DNA of 34,248 bases from Nitratireductor sp. (GCA_017854535.1 JAFMHL010000039.1:1-34248), one strand, 5' to 3'. Shown: positions 1 to 10,221, numbered from the stretch's first letter. A program made the numbers and translations. Notes: generated by a model not told the origin, from the letters alone.

Positions 1-468
1 TATCGTCAAGGCTCACCGCGCAGCGGCTGGGTCAAAAAAGGGGAACTGGCAGAATGTATTGGCCGCTCACGCGGAGGCCGCACAAGTAAGGTTCACGCGG
101 CTGTAGACGAGCATGGAAAGCCGCTCAGGCTGGAGATTTCCGGCGGTCATGTCCATGACAGCCAGATGTTCGATGCCTTTACAGATTGGGACGAAGAACC
201 TCTCGCCATCGTTGCCGACAAGGCATATGCGAGTGGCAGGATCAGGCAACAGATTGCAGATGAAGGTGCGCAGGCTGTCATTCCTTCAAAGTCCAATGCC
301 AAAAACCCGATCCGTCACGATCCAAACCTCTACGCCATGCGCAACATCGTCGAACGCTTCTTCTGCAAGATGAAAGACATGCGAAGACTAGCAACAAGGT
401 TTGAAAAACACGCCATAAACTTCCACAACATGATATACATGTTCGCAATCAGGTGCTGGATCAATTGA
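1..468 (+). CDS. IS5-family transposase, C-terminal part (5' end outside window)
   Basis: The frame is open from the first base of the window to a TGA at 466-468, about 155 residues. It is the C-terminal catalytic half of a DDE transposase of the IS5 family, of the IS427/IS1031 type. Visible landmarks are IGRSRGGRTSKVHA near residue 20, HDSQMFDAF before residue 60, ADKAYAS near residue 72 (second catalytic Asp), and NIVERFFCKMKDMRRLATR near residue 118, which holds the catalytic Glu. The first Asp of the triad lies upstream of the window. In many IS427-group elements this is the second reading frame, joined to the first by frameshifting; that cannot be judged here. No decay is visible in the part present. 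Confidence 0.85.
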   Translation, partial: YRQGSPRSGWVKKGELAECIGRSRGGRTSKVHAAVDEHGKPLRLEISGGHVHDSQMFDAFTDWDEEPLAIVADKAYASGRIRQQIADEGAQAVIPSKSNAKNPIRHDPNLYAMRNIVERFFCKMKDMRRLATRFEKHAINFHNMIYMFAIRCWIN

Positions 469-480
469 GTCCACACCCTA
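1..480 (+). mobile_element. Right end of an IS5-family insertion sequence
   Basis: The element enters from the left edge and should end shortly after the transposase stop. The segment TGAGTCCACACCCTAG directly after the reading frame looks like the terminal inverted repeat of this IS type, and the CTAG at its edge could be target duplication. The left end is not in the window, so neither the matching repeat nor the duplication can be verified. The exact boundary (about 478-480) is an estimate. Confidence 0.5.
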
Positions 481-623
481 GTAACAAAGTTGTAAAAGAT
501 CACAATTAGCAGTTATTCAATTTTCAACAATATCATCTAAATACCTTAGGACGCAAATGAAGTTGGAATGCAACAAAATGGAATTTGCTCAGCTTGAAAT
601 TTCAATTTGCGCAATAAATGCAA

Positions 624-1508
624 TCAACGTGCCCCTACCCCAAAAAACCCTTCAATCTCCCGCGCAATCTCCTTAGCTGCCCCCTCTTCCATATGCATAT
701 GGTGATGGCCAGCAATCTCTGCTGTTTTCAAATTTGCGATATGTTCACCGCCCAAACTTTTGGCCATATCCATGAATTTTTTCAGTTTGGAATCATCCCC
801 TGCCCAGATGTTTAGAACAGGCATGGTTAGGCCTTCTAAGATGCTCACACATTGGGTCTTGTTTAGCTTCAAGGCTGATGATCCGGACAGACGATGATCA
901 CCGCGCCATTCAAACCCTTTATCGGTTTCACGTAAATTGCGATCTGCCAATTGTTCGGCAATATGCTGCGGTTCACCAAGGCGCGCCCGGCGGGAAACGA
1001 AATCCTCTTTTGAGGTGAACACCCGCTTTGATTTTTTCTCAAGCTTTTTGCGATCCGTCAGATAGGAACGCAATTGTGTGATCATTTTTTCATCTTCAAA
1101 CGGATAAGGGATCAGGCCATCCAGCGTGATCAGCGCCTTAACCCGCCCTGGCATGGTAGCTGCCAATAGCGTTGATATCATCGCGCCTCTTGAGTGGCCA
1201 AGCATAACGCATTGCTCCCATCCCAGCGCATCAAGCACGCCGATGATCTGTGGCAGGTCATCCCATATCTGATAACTGGAATCTTGCGAGCGATGTTCGC
1301 TGTGGCCATGACCGGGCAAATCCAATACCACAATCCGCAAATTGGGTAGCGCTGATGCCAGCACCCGAAAACTGTCCGAATTATCAAGCCAGCCATGAAG
1401 TGCCAATACCCGCATGCCACCCGGCGGACCAAAGCCTTGCCCTGCCACTTTGCGACCATCGACTGTCCAGGAAAGTTGTTCTGCTGTTATTCTGTTTGAT
1501 GTATTCAT
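624..1508 (-). CDS. Alpha/beta hydrolase
   Basis: A 294-residue single-domain alpha/beta-hydrolase. An HGW motif at 38-40 forms the oxyanion region, GHSRG at 104-108 carries the nucleophile Ser106, and GHHHMHMEE near 270 carries the likely catalytic His. The N-terminal pattern (HGWLDNSDSF, then LDLPGHGHSE) resembles the serine-hydrolase-like (SERHL) group, whose substrates are unknown. No signal peptide is seen, so it should be cytoplasmic. The start ATG at 1508 fits the family N-terminus. It lies 50 bp downstream of the DUF2461 gene on the same strand and may share its transcript with pdxJ. The substrate cannot be inferred. Confidence 0.85.
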   Translation of the reverse strand: MNTSNRITAEQLSWTVDGRKVAGQGFGPPGGMRVLALHGWLDNSDSFRVLASALPNLRIVVLDLPGHGHSEHRSQDSSYQIWDDLPQIIGVLDALGWEQCVMLGHSRGAMISTLLAATMPGRVKALITLDGLIPYPFEDEKMITQLRSYLTDRKKLEKKSKRVFTSKEDFVSRRARLGEPQHIAEQLADRNLRETDKGFEWRGDHRLSGSSALKLNKTQCVSILEGLTMPVLNIWAGDDSKLKKFMDMAKSLGGEHIANLKTAEIAGHHHMHMEEGAAKEIAREIEGFFGVGAR

Positions 1509-1558
1509 GGCAGCTTACTGCCGTGTTCGGCACTGGATAGCAATTGAGAAAAAACGAA

Positions 1559-2266
1559 TTATTCTTCTCCCACTTCGCGCAAGGGATCAATCGCGCGCCA
1601 GCCAAAATTGAGAAAATCCATCGAGCGCTTTGCAAGCATGAATAGCTTGTCGGCAAGTTCCGGCTTTAACAATTCACTCTGATCCAGCTCTTCAATGAAG
1701 GTATAATGCTTCACCTTCAGCCAGCTTTGCAATTGTTCATCTTCTGCTGCTTCAAACCCGCTTGGATTTCGCTTCAGGCTTTCAGACATGTCGAACCGAT
1801 ATCCATGCTTTTCCATGCCTTTGACAATTTTAGCCATGGTGTCTTTTTCACGGACAATCAAATCTCGAAACGCCCGCATTTCTTCGCCGCTCAATGCATA
1901 AAATCCCGAAGCAATGAAAGAGCGCTCATTGGAAAACTGCATATACAAAAAGCCATTCTCTTTTTTGTCACCTGAGCGGGTCAAAAGAAAACTGCCATGG
2001 GTATTATAGGGATCCTTGTTCTTAGAAAAGCGAACATCGCGGTTAACCCGATAAAGCGACGTTTTACGGGTTCCCTTTAAGGGTATTTTCGCCTTCTCAA
2101 ATCGTTGTGAAAGGTCTTCAACAAGATCACCCATCGGTGTTTTTACCACCGTTTCATAAAGCGGCTTGTTTTCATGAAACCATTCCCGATTTTGATGGAA
2201 ACCCAAAGCTTTTAAAAAAGGCAATGTCTGCTTATCAAAGCCAGAGAATTTTGGTGTTTCACTCAT
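1559..2266 (-). CDS. DUF2461 domain-containing protein
   Basis: About 235 residues that match the DUF2461 (TIGR02453) family throughout. Recognisable parts are the opening FLKALGFHQNREWFHENK, the central TSLYRVNRDVRFSKNKDPYNTH and a GFYALSGEEMRAFRDLI segment. The biochemical function of this family is unknown. I chose ATG 2266 because GGAAAG sits at a proper distance upstream. A GTG at 2281 overlapping the pdxJ stop would add five residues. The gene lies 11 bp behind pdxJ on the same strand, so the two are probably cotranscribed, though no functional link is known. Confidence 0.87.
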   Translation of the reverse strand: MSETPKFSGFDKQTLPFLKALGFHQNREWFHENKPLYETVVKTPMGDLVEDLSQRFEKAKIPLKGTRKTSLYRVNRDVRFSKNKDPYNTHGSFLLTRSGDKKENGFLYMQFSNERSFIASGFYALSGEEMRAFRDLIVREKDTMAKIVKGMEKHGYRFDMSESLKRNPSGFEAAEDEQLQSWLKVKHYTFIEELDQSELLKPELADKLFMLAKRSMDFLNFGWRAIDPLREVGEE

Positions 2267-2277
2267 TTGCTTTCCGA

Positions 2278-3033
2278 TCACACTTGGGCAACTGAAAGAG
2301 CAGACAAAAAGCGCTCAACCGAATGGCCATAGCCAAATTCCAATGCATCAGCTGTAAGACCATGGCCGATGGAAACCTCAGCAAGACCTGGTATTTTACT
2401 TACCAGCAAAGGCAGATTGGCAACGGTTAAATCATGGCCCGCATTGACCCCCATTCCTGCAGCCTTGGCGAGGTCTGCGGTCATTGCCAGTTTCTCGGCC
2501 TCGATTTCAGCTTTCGACGCATCGTTGAAACATGCACCATAGGGGCCGGTATAAAGTTCGACGCGGTCCGCACCTGTTTCCTTTGCGCGGGAGATCATTT
2601 CACTATCCGCATCAGGATCGCAAAACAGCGAAACGCGTATTCCTTTTTCCTTTAAACGTGAAACCACAGAACGTAAAAAATTACCTTTGCCGACAAAGTC
2701 CCATCCATGGTCTGACGTGGCTTGCGATGGATCATCTGGCACCAAGGTCACCTGCTCCGGCTCATTTGCTATAACCAATGCGATGAAATCATCTGTGGGA
2801 TAGCCTTCCACATTAAACTCACAGGCCGGAAATTCATCATCGATCAACGCACGCAGCTTTGGCACATCACTAAAACGGGTATGGCGCTCATCTGGCCTTG
2901 GATGAACCGTGAGGCCATGCGCACCCGCCTGAAGCGCGACACGCCCCATGTGAACCACATTTGGCCACGGCAAATCGCGCCTGTTTCTCAACATCGCTAC
3001 CGCATTTAGATTTACTGATAATTTCGTTGCCAT
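2278..3033 (-). CDS. pdxJ: Pyridoxine 5'-phosphate synthase PdxJ
   Basis: A 251-residue TIM-barrel enzyme that condenses 1-deoxyxylulose 5-phosphate with 3-amino-2-oxopropyl phosphate, the last step of DXP-dependent vitamin B6 synthesis. The N-terminus [15 protein letters not shown], the phosphate- and substrate-binding segment [13 protein letters not shown] at 40-52, FNVEGYPT near 72 and the late NAGHDLT motif are all family landmarks. The start is ATG 3033, preceded by GGAACGA. A TTG 15 bases further upstream is less likely. It is the first gene of a probable pdxJ-DUF2461 transcript. Confidence 0.95.
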   Translation of the reverse strand: MATKLSVNLNAVAMLRNRRDLPWPNVVHMGRVALQAGAHGLTVHPRPDERHTRFSDVPKLRALIDDEFPACEFNVEGYPTDDFIALVIANEPEQVTLVPDDPSQATSDHGWDFVGKGNFLRSVVSRLKEKGIRVSLFCDPDADSEMISRAKETGADRVELYTGPYGACFNDASKAEIEAEKLAMTADLAKAAGMGVNAGHDLTVANLPLLVSKIPGLAEVSIGHGLTADALEFGYGHSVERFLSALSVAQV

Positions 3034-3280
3034 ATTTCGTTCCAACAATAATTTGGGCAGCAGCGCAATATTGCTTTGTTCAGTAAGAGAATCTGTTTCC
3101 CATCAGCCATAAACTGTTCACTTTTGCCGACGGAATACAAGGTTTGTGATCTAAAAACACCCAATCAGCAAAGCCGAAAGCAAATGCAACCCATGGTTAT
3201 ATAAATGTTTACCTTATTTGTTACAAAAATGTTTTGAACTTCTGTGCGACAAACAGTCGAGGAAAAAATGGTGTGGGAAC

Positions 3281-3727
3281 ATGTGGTCAGAAGCTGGATT
3301 GCAAATTCAAGAATTGGCATTTATCGGGACATCTGCAATTTGCGGAAGCCTTGCGCTTTATTTTTACAACAGATCAGTTGATGCCGAGCAAAAAATGCGG
3401 GCCTGCCAGAGCATCGTAGATCATTTGCAAGAAGGGTATTATCATTCTTCCTTAGATGGCAAACAGCTTTGCGCAAACCCGGCTCTGGTTCGCTTGAACG
3501 GATATGCCACTGAAGCTGAGTTGCTTGAAAGCGTAAAAGACATCGCCATTGAATGGTATGTAGACCCGAGCAGACGCGATGATTTTCGCAAAGAATTGCT
3601 GAGCAATGGTAAAGTTACCAATTTTGTCTCAGAGATTTATCGCCACAAGTCACGTGAACGTATCTGGATATCAGAAAATGCCAGATTGGTTCACGATCCA
3701 GAAACGGTGGAACCACTATATTATTAA
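3281..3727 (+). CDS. N-terminal fragment of the split gene: membrane anchor plus PAS domain
   Basis: If translated alone, this yields about 148 residues: a hydrophobic segment (LAFIGTSAICGSLALYFY), then most of one PAS domain ending at LVHDPETVEPLYY. The PAS domain loses its last strand at the stop codon, so the fragment is unlikely to fold normally. It is listed separately only because automatic annotation would report it as its own gene. Confidence 0.5.
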   Translation: MWSEAGLQIQELAFIGTSAICGSLALYFYNRSVDAEQKMRACQSIVDHLQEGYYHSSLDGKQLCANPALVRLNGYATEAELLESVKDIAIEWYVDPSRRDDFRKELLSNGKVTNFVSEIYRHKSRERIWISENARLVHDPETVEPLYY

Positions 3728-4006
3728 GGTACGGTTCGAGACATAACCGAGCAGGTCAAATACGAGGAAGCTCAAGCTAGGCTTAATAAGCTTGCGGCAA
3801 ATTTACCAGGTGGTTTATTTCAGCTGGCACTGTCAAACGATGGAAAATTTTCAGCGCCATATCTGAGTCAATCCTTCACCAAACTGGCCGGCGGTGACAT
3901 TGATGACGGTTATAGCAATCCCAACAAATATCTAAAAAATATTCACCCAGATGATATCGAAAATTATCTGGCAGCATTCAAGACATCAGCTGCTGATCTT
4001 AGCCCG

Positions 4007-5491
4007 ATGGATATCACCTATCGCTACACGAAAAAGGGCCACGATTTAATGTGGCTCCATTTAACTGCAACTCCAGAACGAACCGACAATGGCGAAACGC
4101 TTTGGCATGGTCATTTGGTAGACATTACGAAACAAAAAGAGTTCGAACAAAAGATTGAAAAGCTAGCCTATTATGACACGCTGACAAGTCTTCCAAAACG
4201 CTCAGTTGCTCAAGACAAATTAATGGCCACTGTTGCTTCTTGTAACCGACGTGAGGAATTTGCTTCACTGCTATTTATCGATTTGGATAATTTCAAAACT
4301 CTAAATGATACGAAGGGTCATGAGGCTGGCGACGAGCTTTTGAAACAAGTTGCACAACGTTTGCAAGGCCTTATTCGGACCAGCGACATGGTCGCAAGAT
4401 ATGGCGGCGATGAGTTTGTCGTCATTATCGACAATCTTGGTAAAGATCAGATCGATGCTAAGGATAAAGCGGCCAGCTTTGCGAATAAAGTTCTCAACAG
4501 TTTCCGTGATAGCTTCGACTTGGGAATGATTGATCACTCCTGCTCGCCATCAATTGGTGTAGCGATGATCGACCCATCTTTACCAAGCGCAGAGGAGCTT
4601 TTAAGCCAAGCCGACAACGCTATGTATCAAGCAAAGAAAAATGGTCAGAATAACTATGTAATTTTCGGAGCAAACTGCAGTGGAGAGAATACACTTTCAA
4701 CAAATTACGGGGATGATCTGACAGGCGCAGTAACGCGAGATGAATTCCAATTATTGTTTCAACCGCAATTGAATAACAAAGGAATTATCACTGGCGCTGA
4801 AGCATTTATCCGTTGGAACCACCCAAAGAACGGTATTTTATCGCCAGGCGAATTCATGCCAACTGCAGAAAAAAGCGGCATAATTGTTGAGATCAACAAT
4901 TGGGTAATCGATCAAGCCATTATGCAATTGGCAAAATGGCAATTGTCTGAAGCAACTTCCAAATTGCGGCTCGCAATTAATATCAGCATCCAACAATTTT
5001 CGACCAAAGATTTTGCCAATCAACTTGAAGCTAAGCTTTTCAAAGCAGGAATTGACCGGTCACTATTAACTTTTGAATTGACCGAAAGCGTTTTGAACCG
5101 AAGCGTTGATCGTGTCCGCAGCAAAATGCTGGAAATTAAGAAATGCGGCATCCGTTTTGCTTTGGACGATTTCGGCATCGGCAGCACTTCGCTGGCAAGC
5201 TTGAGTAACCTACCCTTCGATCAAGTAAAGATAGACGGGTTCTTGGTGTCTGCAATTGAGTCTGAATCACAAAGCAGAAGCCTCATTGAGGGTATACTTG
5301 GCATCGCAAAAGCTCTTGATTTGGAAGTCGTCGGCGAACACCTTGGCAATTCCTATCAAGAGAAGTTTTTGCACGAACGCGGTTGTGCTCTGGCTCAGGG
5401 TTTTTACTATTACCCTCCCATGGATATTGCCTCATTCGAACTGCTGGATGAACTAAAGCCGACTCAAAACAGGTTGCGCGCTGTCGGGTAA
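4007..5491 (+). CDS. C-terminal fragment of the split gene: GGDEF-EAL
   Basis: The first ATG after the internal stop, at 4007, lies inside the second PAS domain and leaves 494 residues. These comprise half a PAS domain, GGDEF (RYGGDEFVVII) and EAL. In the EAL domain the metal- and substrate-binding residues mostly look present: Glu of EAF, Asn of INIS, Glu of FELTES, the Asp pair of DDFG, Lys of VKIDG, Glu of VVGEHL and Gln of AQGFYY. It could keep diguanylate cyclase or phosphodiesterase activity if a start within this region is used. I see no good ribosome binding site before 4007. Confidence 0.6.
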   Translation: MDITYRYTKKGHDLMWLHLTATPERTDNGETLWHGHLVDITKQKEFEQKIEKLAYYDTLTSLPKRSVAQDKLMATVASCNRREEFASLLFIDLDNFKTLNDTKGHEAGDELLKQVAQRLQGLIRTSDMVARYGGDEFVVIIDNLGKDQIDAKDKAASFANKVLNSFRDSFDLGMIDHSCSPSIGVAMIDPSLPSAEELLSQADNAMYQAKKNGQNNYVIFGANCSGENTLSTNYGDDLTGAVTRDEFQLLFQPQLNNKGIITGAEAFIRWNHPKNGILSPGEFMPTAEKSGIIVEINNWVIDQAIMQLAKWQLSEATSKLRLAINISIQQFSTKDFANQLEAKLFKAGIDRSLLTFELTESVLNRSVDRVRSKMLEIKKCGIRFALDDFGIGSTSLASLSNLPFDQVKIDGFLVSAIESESQSRSLIEGILGIAKALDLEVVGEHLGNSYQEKFLHERGCALAQGFYYYPPMDIASFELLDELKPTQNRLRAVG

Positions 5492-5591
5492 GAAATTGTT
5501 TTGGACAAGGCTGAACTGTCGTTAACTCAAATCAGCTTTCAAACAACAGATTATAGCCAACTTGCGTGTGAATAAACCACCGCTCCTTAGG

Positions 5592-8123
5592 TTAGGCTCG
5601 CGCAGCAATTCTATCGCCCGAAAGATATTTCTCAACCTTCTCCAAAAGCTTGTCAGGAGAAACAGGTTTGGAAAGATAGTCGTCCATTCCCGCATCAAGA
5701 CACTTTTCCATATCGCCTTTGATTGCATGCGCTGTAACACCAACGATCGGCGTGTGCGTTGAACCATCCTTCTCAATTTCCCGGATGGCCTGAGTAGCTT
5801 CCAAACCGTTCATAGTGGGCATGGATATATCCATCAATACCAAGCGTGGTTTAAGTTTCTTAAATGCTTCAAGTCCCTCTTTCCCATCTGAAGCAATTCG
5901 ATAGCTGAATTTCGATGTTTCCAGGATTTGCGAGAATACGATTTGGTTCACCTGATTATCTTCGCAAATCAAAACATCAATCGCATCAACCTCTTCGTGC
6001 TGTGTATTGAGTAGTTTGGCATCTTGCAGCAAATTTGGAGCTTCATTCTCAATTGATATGTTGGGAGGAACGGAACTTTCTTCAAATGCTGTTTTTCCAG
6101 CATACAATCCAATTTTTTGGGCTATCCCAATTCCTTTGGTAACCTCATCATTGTCATCAAGTTTGGCTTTGTGATCCTCCAAAACCTCTACAATTGTCTC
6201 AAGCAATAGAGCAGACCGCGCAGGTTTCGTTAAATGACCTTCAATGCCCAGGGAAGAGAAAGTCTTACCATCTTCCGTCTGCTCGACACTCGTCAACATA
6301 ACAACGGGAATATTGGCCAGCAAAGGGTCGGTTCGCATCATTCGAACAACCTCGCCGCCATTCATTCCAGGCATGTGATAGTCTAGCACAACGCAATCAA
6401 CCTTGATCTGTTGGCTAATCGCCGCACGCAAAACTGCTAGGGCTTCCATGCCATCTACTGCACTGGCATGATCAAACTGCCAAGCCTGCATTTGCTCGGA
6501 CAGAATTTTTCTGTTCACCTCGTTGTCATCAACAACAAGAATTCGAGAACCGGTGACATCGCATGGAACTCTTGGTTTTTTTATTCGGCTGGCATCAATT
6601 TCGAAAATCATTTCAATGCTAAAAGTGGACCCCTCTCCCAGCGTTGACGTGACTGATATCTTGCCATCCATCAAACTGACAAGAGAAGAGGAAATCGCAA
6701 GACCGAGTCCTGTGCCCTCATGTCTTCTCGTAGCAGACCCGTCAACCTGCGAAAATTTATCAAATATAGTGTTGACCTTTTCAGCAGATATTCCAACGCC
6801 GGTATCTTCGACATCAATTCTAATAATGGCTTTAGACACTTTACCCGCGTCGTCCATTTGCTGATGATTTAATAAGTCAGCGTTCACATAAACATGGCCG
6901 CTATCTGTGAATTTTAAAGCGTTTCCAACGATATTCATAATGATTTGGCGAAACCGTCCCGCATCCCCAACAACAAATTCTGGCATGTTCGGATCAATGC
7001 GAACAATCAATTCCATATCTTTTTCAGTAACCTGAGCAGAAACAAGCGAAGCAACATCTTCTATTGCTTCGGCAATATTGAACGGAGCCTTTTCCAGTTC
7101 CATCTGACCGGCATCTATTTTCGAAAAGTCTAAAATGTCGTTGATGATAGTAAGAAGAGACGCACCGGATTTTACGATAATATCAGTGAAAGTGCGCTGG
7201 CGAGCGTTTAAATCTGTTTTTGCCAATAATTCCGCCATTCCCATCACTCCATTCATAGGAGTGCGTATTTCATGGCTCATATTAGCAAGAAACTCAGACT
7301 TGGCTTTGTCGGAATTTTCTGCCCTTGCCATAGCTTGGGTTGCTCGTATTTGTTCACTATGAAGTCGCTTCAATAGTTTTTGCAAGAATATATCCAATGG
7401 AACAAAAACCAGCAAAGCAATCGCTATAACAATGCTCAAAGCAAACAACAAAAATGTTTCAAGCAAAGCACCTTGTTGGTTTGCTCTATTTTGCAAAAGG
7501 CCACGCAATTGTTGGGATACATGGCGGTTATTTACAGAGACAATACTTTCATAATTTTCTGAAATTTGACGGGATACCCAGTAAATATCCTTTTTGAATT
7601 TCGCATTATCGATGAGATCCGCATCAATTAAAGACAGGAAGTGCTTAAACGGATCTTCGAGAGGCATAAATCGAGCATTTTCGATAATAGCAAAACTGAA
7701 TGCCTCACCCCCGGAACGCCAAGCGTTCAAAAACGCGTCAAACGACACCTCAGCCTTTTCTCGGTAAAACTCTAAACCAATCTTTGCAGACAAAATATCC
7801 GGGTCTGCAACAATATTTTGAAGATAATCTTTTCTCATCTTTAAGCTCATGCCTATGAGCGCATCAGAGAGTTTCGTCTGTTTTCTGTGTGGGTAGTAAC
7901 TCTCTGCTACACGCTCTGCTTTTTGAGAAAACGCGATATATGCGTTTTCCATTTCTGCAAAGCGGTCAGAAATAGTTCTTATGATTTCAGTTTTATCATT
8001 TTCCGTTTTTTGGTCGACATAGAAGCCATAGCTGGTCGCCAAAAACGTAATCAAAGCCAATAAATAAGCAAATCGAAGTATCCAGCCGTGCATCCCACGG
8101 TATTTGGCAAAACTATCCTGCAT
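5592..8123 (-). CDS. Membrane-bound hybrid histidine kinase with two receiver domains
   Basis: An 843-residue kinase. It has transmembrane segments at about 14-34 and 222-243 flanking a roughly 190-residue helical periplasmic sensor region of no recognised family, then a short coiled linker. The HisKA domain has phospho-acceptor His284 in [12 protein letters not shown]. The ATPase domain shows NALKFTDSG (401-409), DTGVGI (440-445) and GTGLGLAIS. The first receiver covers about 526-650 (phospho-Asp581, Lys633) and the second about 716-836 (Asp765, Lys819). The architecture resembles BarA/TorS-like kinases but lacks a C-terminal Hpt domain, so a separate phosphotransfer protein would be needed. 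ATG 8123 is preceded by GGGGAT. It converges with the split GGDEF-EAL gene, which may hint at joint signalling. Confidence 0.93.
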   Translation of the reverse strand: MQDSFAKYRGMHGWILRFAYLLALITFLATSYGFYVDQKTENDKTEIIRTISDRFAEMENAYIAFSQKAERVAESYYPHRKQTKLSDALIGMSLKMRKDYLQNIVADPDILSAKIGLEFYREKAEVSFDAFLNAWRSGGEAFSFAIIENARFMPLEDPFKHFLSLIDADLIDNAKFKKDIYWVSRQISENYESIVSVNNRHVSQQLRGLLQNRANQQGALLETFLLFALSIVIAIALLVFVPLDIFLQKLLKRLHSEQIRATQAMARAENSDKAKSEFLANMSHEIRTPMNGVMGMAELLAKTDLNARQRTFTDIIVKSGASLLTIINDILDFSKIDAGQMELEKAPFNIAEAIEDVASLVSAQVTEKDMELIVRIDPNMPEFVVGDAGRFRQIIMNIVGNALKFTDSGHVYVNADLLNHQQMDDAGKVSKAIIRIDVEDTGVGISAEKVNTIFDKFSQVDGSATRRHEGTGLGLAISSSLVSLMDGKISVTSTLGEGSTFSIEMIFEIDASRIKKPRVPCDVTGSRILVVDDNEVNRKILSEQMQAWQFDHASAVDGMEALAVLRAAISQQIKVDCVVLDYHMPGMNGGEVVRMMRTDPLLANIPVVMLTSVEQTEDGKTFSSLGIEGHLTKPARSALLLETIVEVLEDHKAKLDDNDEVTKGIGIAQKIGLYAGKTAFEESSVPPNISIENEAPNLLQDAKLLNTQHEEVDAIDVLICEDNQVNQIVFSQILETSKFSYRIASDGKEGLEAFKKLKPRLVLMDISMPTMNGLEATQAIREIEKDGSTHTPIVGVTAHAIKGDMEKCLDAGMDDYLSKPVSPDKLLEKVEKYLSGDRIAARA

Positions 8124-8231
8124 GTTATATCCCCATCTAACTGGGACGAAATATGCCTTAACATGGTTAATTTGAAGTAAAGTTGGGCAAGTTTATTCAC
8201 CAATGCACCAAAGATCAGCGCCTGAAATTCG

Positions 8232-9374
8232 TTACTTTACAATGGTTAAGGTCTCTGCAGCCCTTGTAATGGCTGTGTAAAGCCACCTTTGGGAATGTTC
8301 GCGAAAAGCGTAGCTCTCGTCAAACAAAACAACATTGTCCCATTGGGAGCCTTGGGCTTTGTGCACAGTCAGAGCATATCCATAATCAAAATCATCATGA
8401 CGCCTCTTAATCTGCCAAGAAATTTCCGCGTCTGGCGTTTCAAACACCGCCTTCAATACTTTGACCTTTGCAGACACACGATCAATGCCTTCATCCTCTG
8501 CACGTATAAGCAAGTTCATCGCAGGTTTAACCGATCGTGGCGCGCTCGTAACCGTCCACAATGATCCGTTCAGCAAACCTTTGGCGGTGTCATTTCGTAG
8601 ACAAACAAGCTTGTCTCCAGCCTGAGGAATAGGTCCTTCAAAGCCTTTTAGTTCCCGCAATCGTTCGTTATATCTGCGGCGTGTTCGATTGGTTCCAACC
8701 AAAACCTGATCGGCTGACAAAACAAGTTCAGTGGTAACATCCGTTTTCGAAATAACTTTCGCAGCAGCGCCATAATCGCCGATCATGATCGAGCGCCCCT
8801 CGCGAACGCGCTGCGCAAGGTCAACAATCGGGTTATCACGCGCTTGGCGGTGAACTTCTTCGAGCATAAAGTCCGGTTCATATTCGGTAAAATATCCGCC
8901 GCCCTTAACAGGAGGTAACTGCCCCGGATCACCCAGAACTAAAACAGGGGTTCCAAAAGAAAGAAGATCTTGGCCCAAGGCCTCATCAACCATCGAACAT
9001 TCATCAATGACAATCAGCTTTGCATCGCTAACAACCGATTTACGATTGAGTGAAAAAGTTGGCGATACGTTTTTCACACCAGTTTCTTCATCTTCAATTT
9101 CTTCTTCGCCTTTCGGGCGATAAATCAAAGAGTGAATAGTAGAAGCTTTGGCGGCACCTTTTGAACGCAAAACCTGTGCTGCTTTACCTGTAAATGCGGC
9201 GAACAAAACATTACCATCAACACCTTCGGCAAAGTGTCGCGCAAGGGTCGTTTTGCCCGTTCCCGCATAGCCAAAAAGCCGGAAGACTTGTCGATCTCCG
9301 GCTTTCAACCATTTGCTGACAGCTTTTAAAGCCCTGTCTTGTTCTGCAGAAAATTCCATACCGTCGTTTGGCAT
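8232..9374 (-). CDS. RecD-like ATP-dependent DNA helicase
   Basis: A 380-residue superfamily 1 helicase of the AAA_30 / UvrD_C_2 type. Walker A is GYAGTGKTT (near 35-43), Walker B is VIDECSMVDEA (near 121-131), GDPGQLPPV marks motif III, and the C-terminal ALTVHKAQGSQW and YTAITRA mark motifs V and VI. It is much shorter than RecD of RecBCD (about 600 residues) and lacks the long N-terminal domain of RecD2, so it belongs to the short stand-alone RecD-like class, whose role is presumably in DNA repair or replication. The start ATG 9374 has a weak ribosome binding site; an ATG five codons inside is possible. Confidence 0.9.
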   Translation of the reverse strand: MPNDGMEFSAEQDRALKAVSKWLKAGDRQVFRLFGYAGTGKTTLARHFAEGVDGNVLFAAFTGKAAQVLRSKGAAKASTIHSLIYRPKGEEEIEDEETGVKNVSPTFSLNRKSVVSDAKLIVIDECSMVDEALGQDLLSFGTPVLVLGDPGQLPPVKGGGYFTEYEPDFMLEEVHRQARDNPIVDLAQRVREGRSIMIGDYGAAAKVISKTDVTTELVLSADQVLVGTNRTRRRYNERLRELKGFEGPIPQAGDKLVCLRNDTAKGLLNGSLWTVTSAPRSVKPAMNLLIRAEDEGIDRVSAKVKVLKAVFETPDAEISWQIKRRHDDFDYGYALTVHKAQGSQWDNVVLFDESYAFREHSQRWLYTAITRAAETLTIVK

Positions 9375-9438
9375 GATTCGTTGAAAGGTTCATCCCCGCA
9401 ATTTCATCACATGTGAGTGTCGCCCAGCGCCGATAGGG

Positions 9439-10092
9439 TTATTTGGTTCGCAACATCACGCCCTTTGGAACATTAGAAAGTGCATTAGGTGCATTTACGG
9501 TAACATCAGCTTGCGGTGTAACAGATGATGTCGTTTCCATTGATATGTTGGCCTTTTTGATCGATCCAGTGATGTCACTTGGAGCCATAATAACGGTTGG
9601 TTCTTCGCTGGCAGCTGGTACTTCACTCGCAATCGGCTTAGGTACTGGGCGTGAAACTGGCTTGGGAGCTGACTTTTTTGCTACCTTCGGCTTACGTTTC
9701 GGCTTTGGGGCTGGTTCCGCCAAAGGCTGTCCATTTAACAAACGGTTGATGGCATCAATGCGGTAAACATTTCCTCCAGCGCTTCCCGATTTATAAGCGC
9801 GCCCCTTCAGTTTGAAAGTCTTGCCAAGGCCTGAAAGCGTTTTTTCTCCTGAAATTCTAAAATAGCGGTAGCCTTTTGCCTTTGCACTGACCATCAGCCT
9901 GGCGTAAGCAGCCTTTCGTGCGGTTGAAATATCGGAGGCAGATATGACACCGGCTGTGGACTCAAATGACCCATTAGATGAAAACTCTGCTTTTCCGGGA
10001 GCATAAACGCCACCGTAATATGCCTGCGGCGCCGTTTTTGGCGTCGCACATGAAACCAGAAAGAGCGAAAATAAGACGATAAAAATGCGCAT
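9439..10092 (-). CDS. Predicted lipoprotein of unknown function
   Basis: 217 residues starting with a lipoprotein signal peptide whose lipobox LVSC puts the lipid-modified Cys at residue 15. Residues 40-115 look folded, with alternating small hydrophobic residues and KAKGYRYFRISGE. A Pro/Lys-rich linker follows (about 125-158, repeated PKP and KPK), then a low-complexity Ser/Thr/Val tail. The domain up to the linker resembles small periplasmic proteins that start with a heterodimer of short beta strands, but I do not recognise a family. It lies 64 bp upstream of the helicase on the same strand. No function is assigned. Confidence 0.75.
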   Translation of the reverse strand: MRIFIVLFSLFLVSCATPKTAPQAYYGGVYAPGKAEFSSNGSFESTAGVISASDISTARKAAYARLMVSAKAKGYRYFRISGEKTLSGLGKTFKLKGRAYKSGSAGGNVYRIDAINRLLNGQPLAEPAPKPKRKPKVAKKSAPKPVSRPVPKPIASEVPAASEEPTVIMAPSDITGSIKKANISMETTSSVTPQADVTVNAPNALSNVPKGVMLRTK

Positions 10093-10221
10093 AAAAAACC
10101 CCGAAAATTCTGCCTGAAATGAGACTACGATTCGGACTATGCGATCTTTACGTAAAGGAAGAGTTAACCATGTTTGTTAACCAGATGCTGGAACAAAAGA
10201 TCGTCGTAAATCAACACGATC

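Larger units (their letters stand above)
3281..5491 (+). pseudogene. PAS-PAS-GGDEF-EAL cyclic-di-GMP protein interrupted by an in-frame TAA
   Basis: One continuous frame (737 codons) encodes an N-terminal membrane segment (around residues 11-28), two PAS domains, a GGDEF domain and an EAL domain. It is interrupted only by TAA at 3725-3727 (codon 149). Sequence on both sides is coherent in the same frame: DPETVEPLYY, stop, GTVRDITEQV. PAS domains of this type usually read LYYEGTVRDITE, so the stop replaces Glu (GAA to TAA). No frameshift or other damage is visible. The GGDEF motif (4403-4417) is intact with an RTSD I-site five residues before it. The EAL motif reads EAF at 4799-4807. Start ATG 3281 is the first in-frame ATG; a TTG at 3218 is possible. 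Confidence 0.85.
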
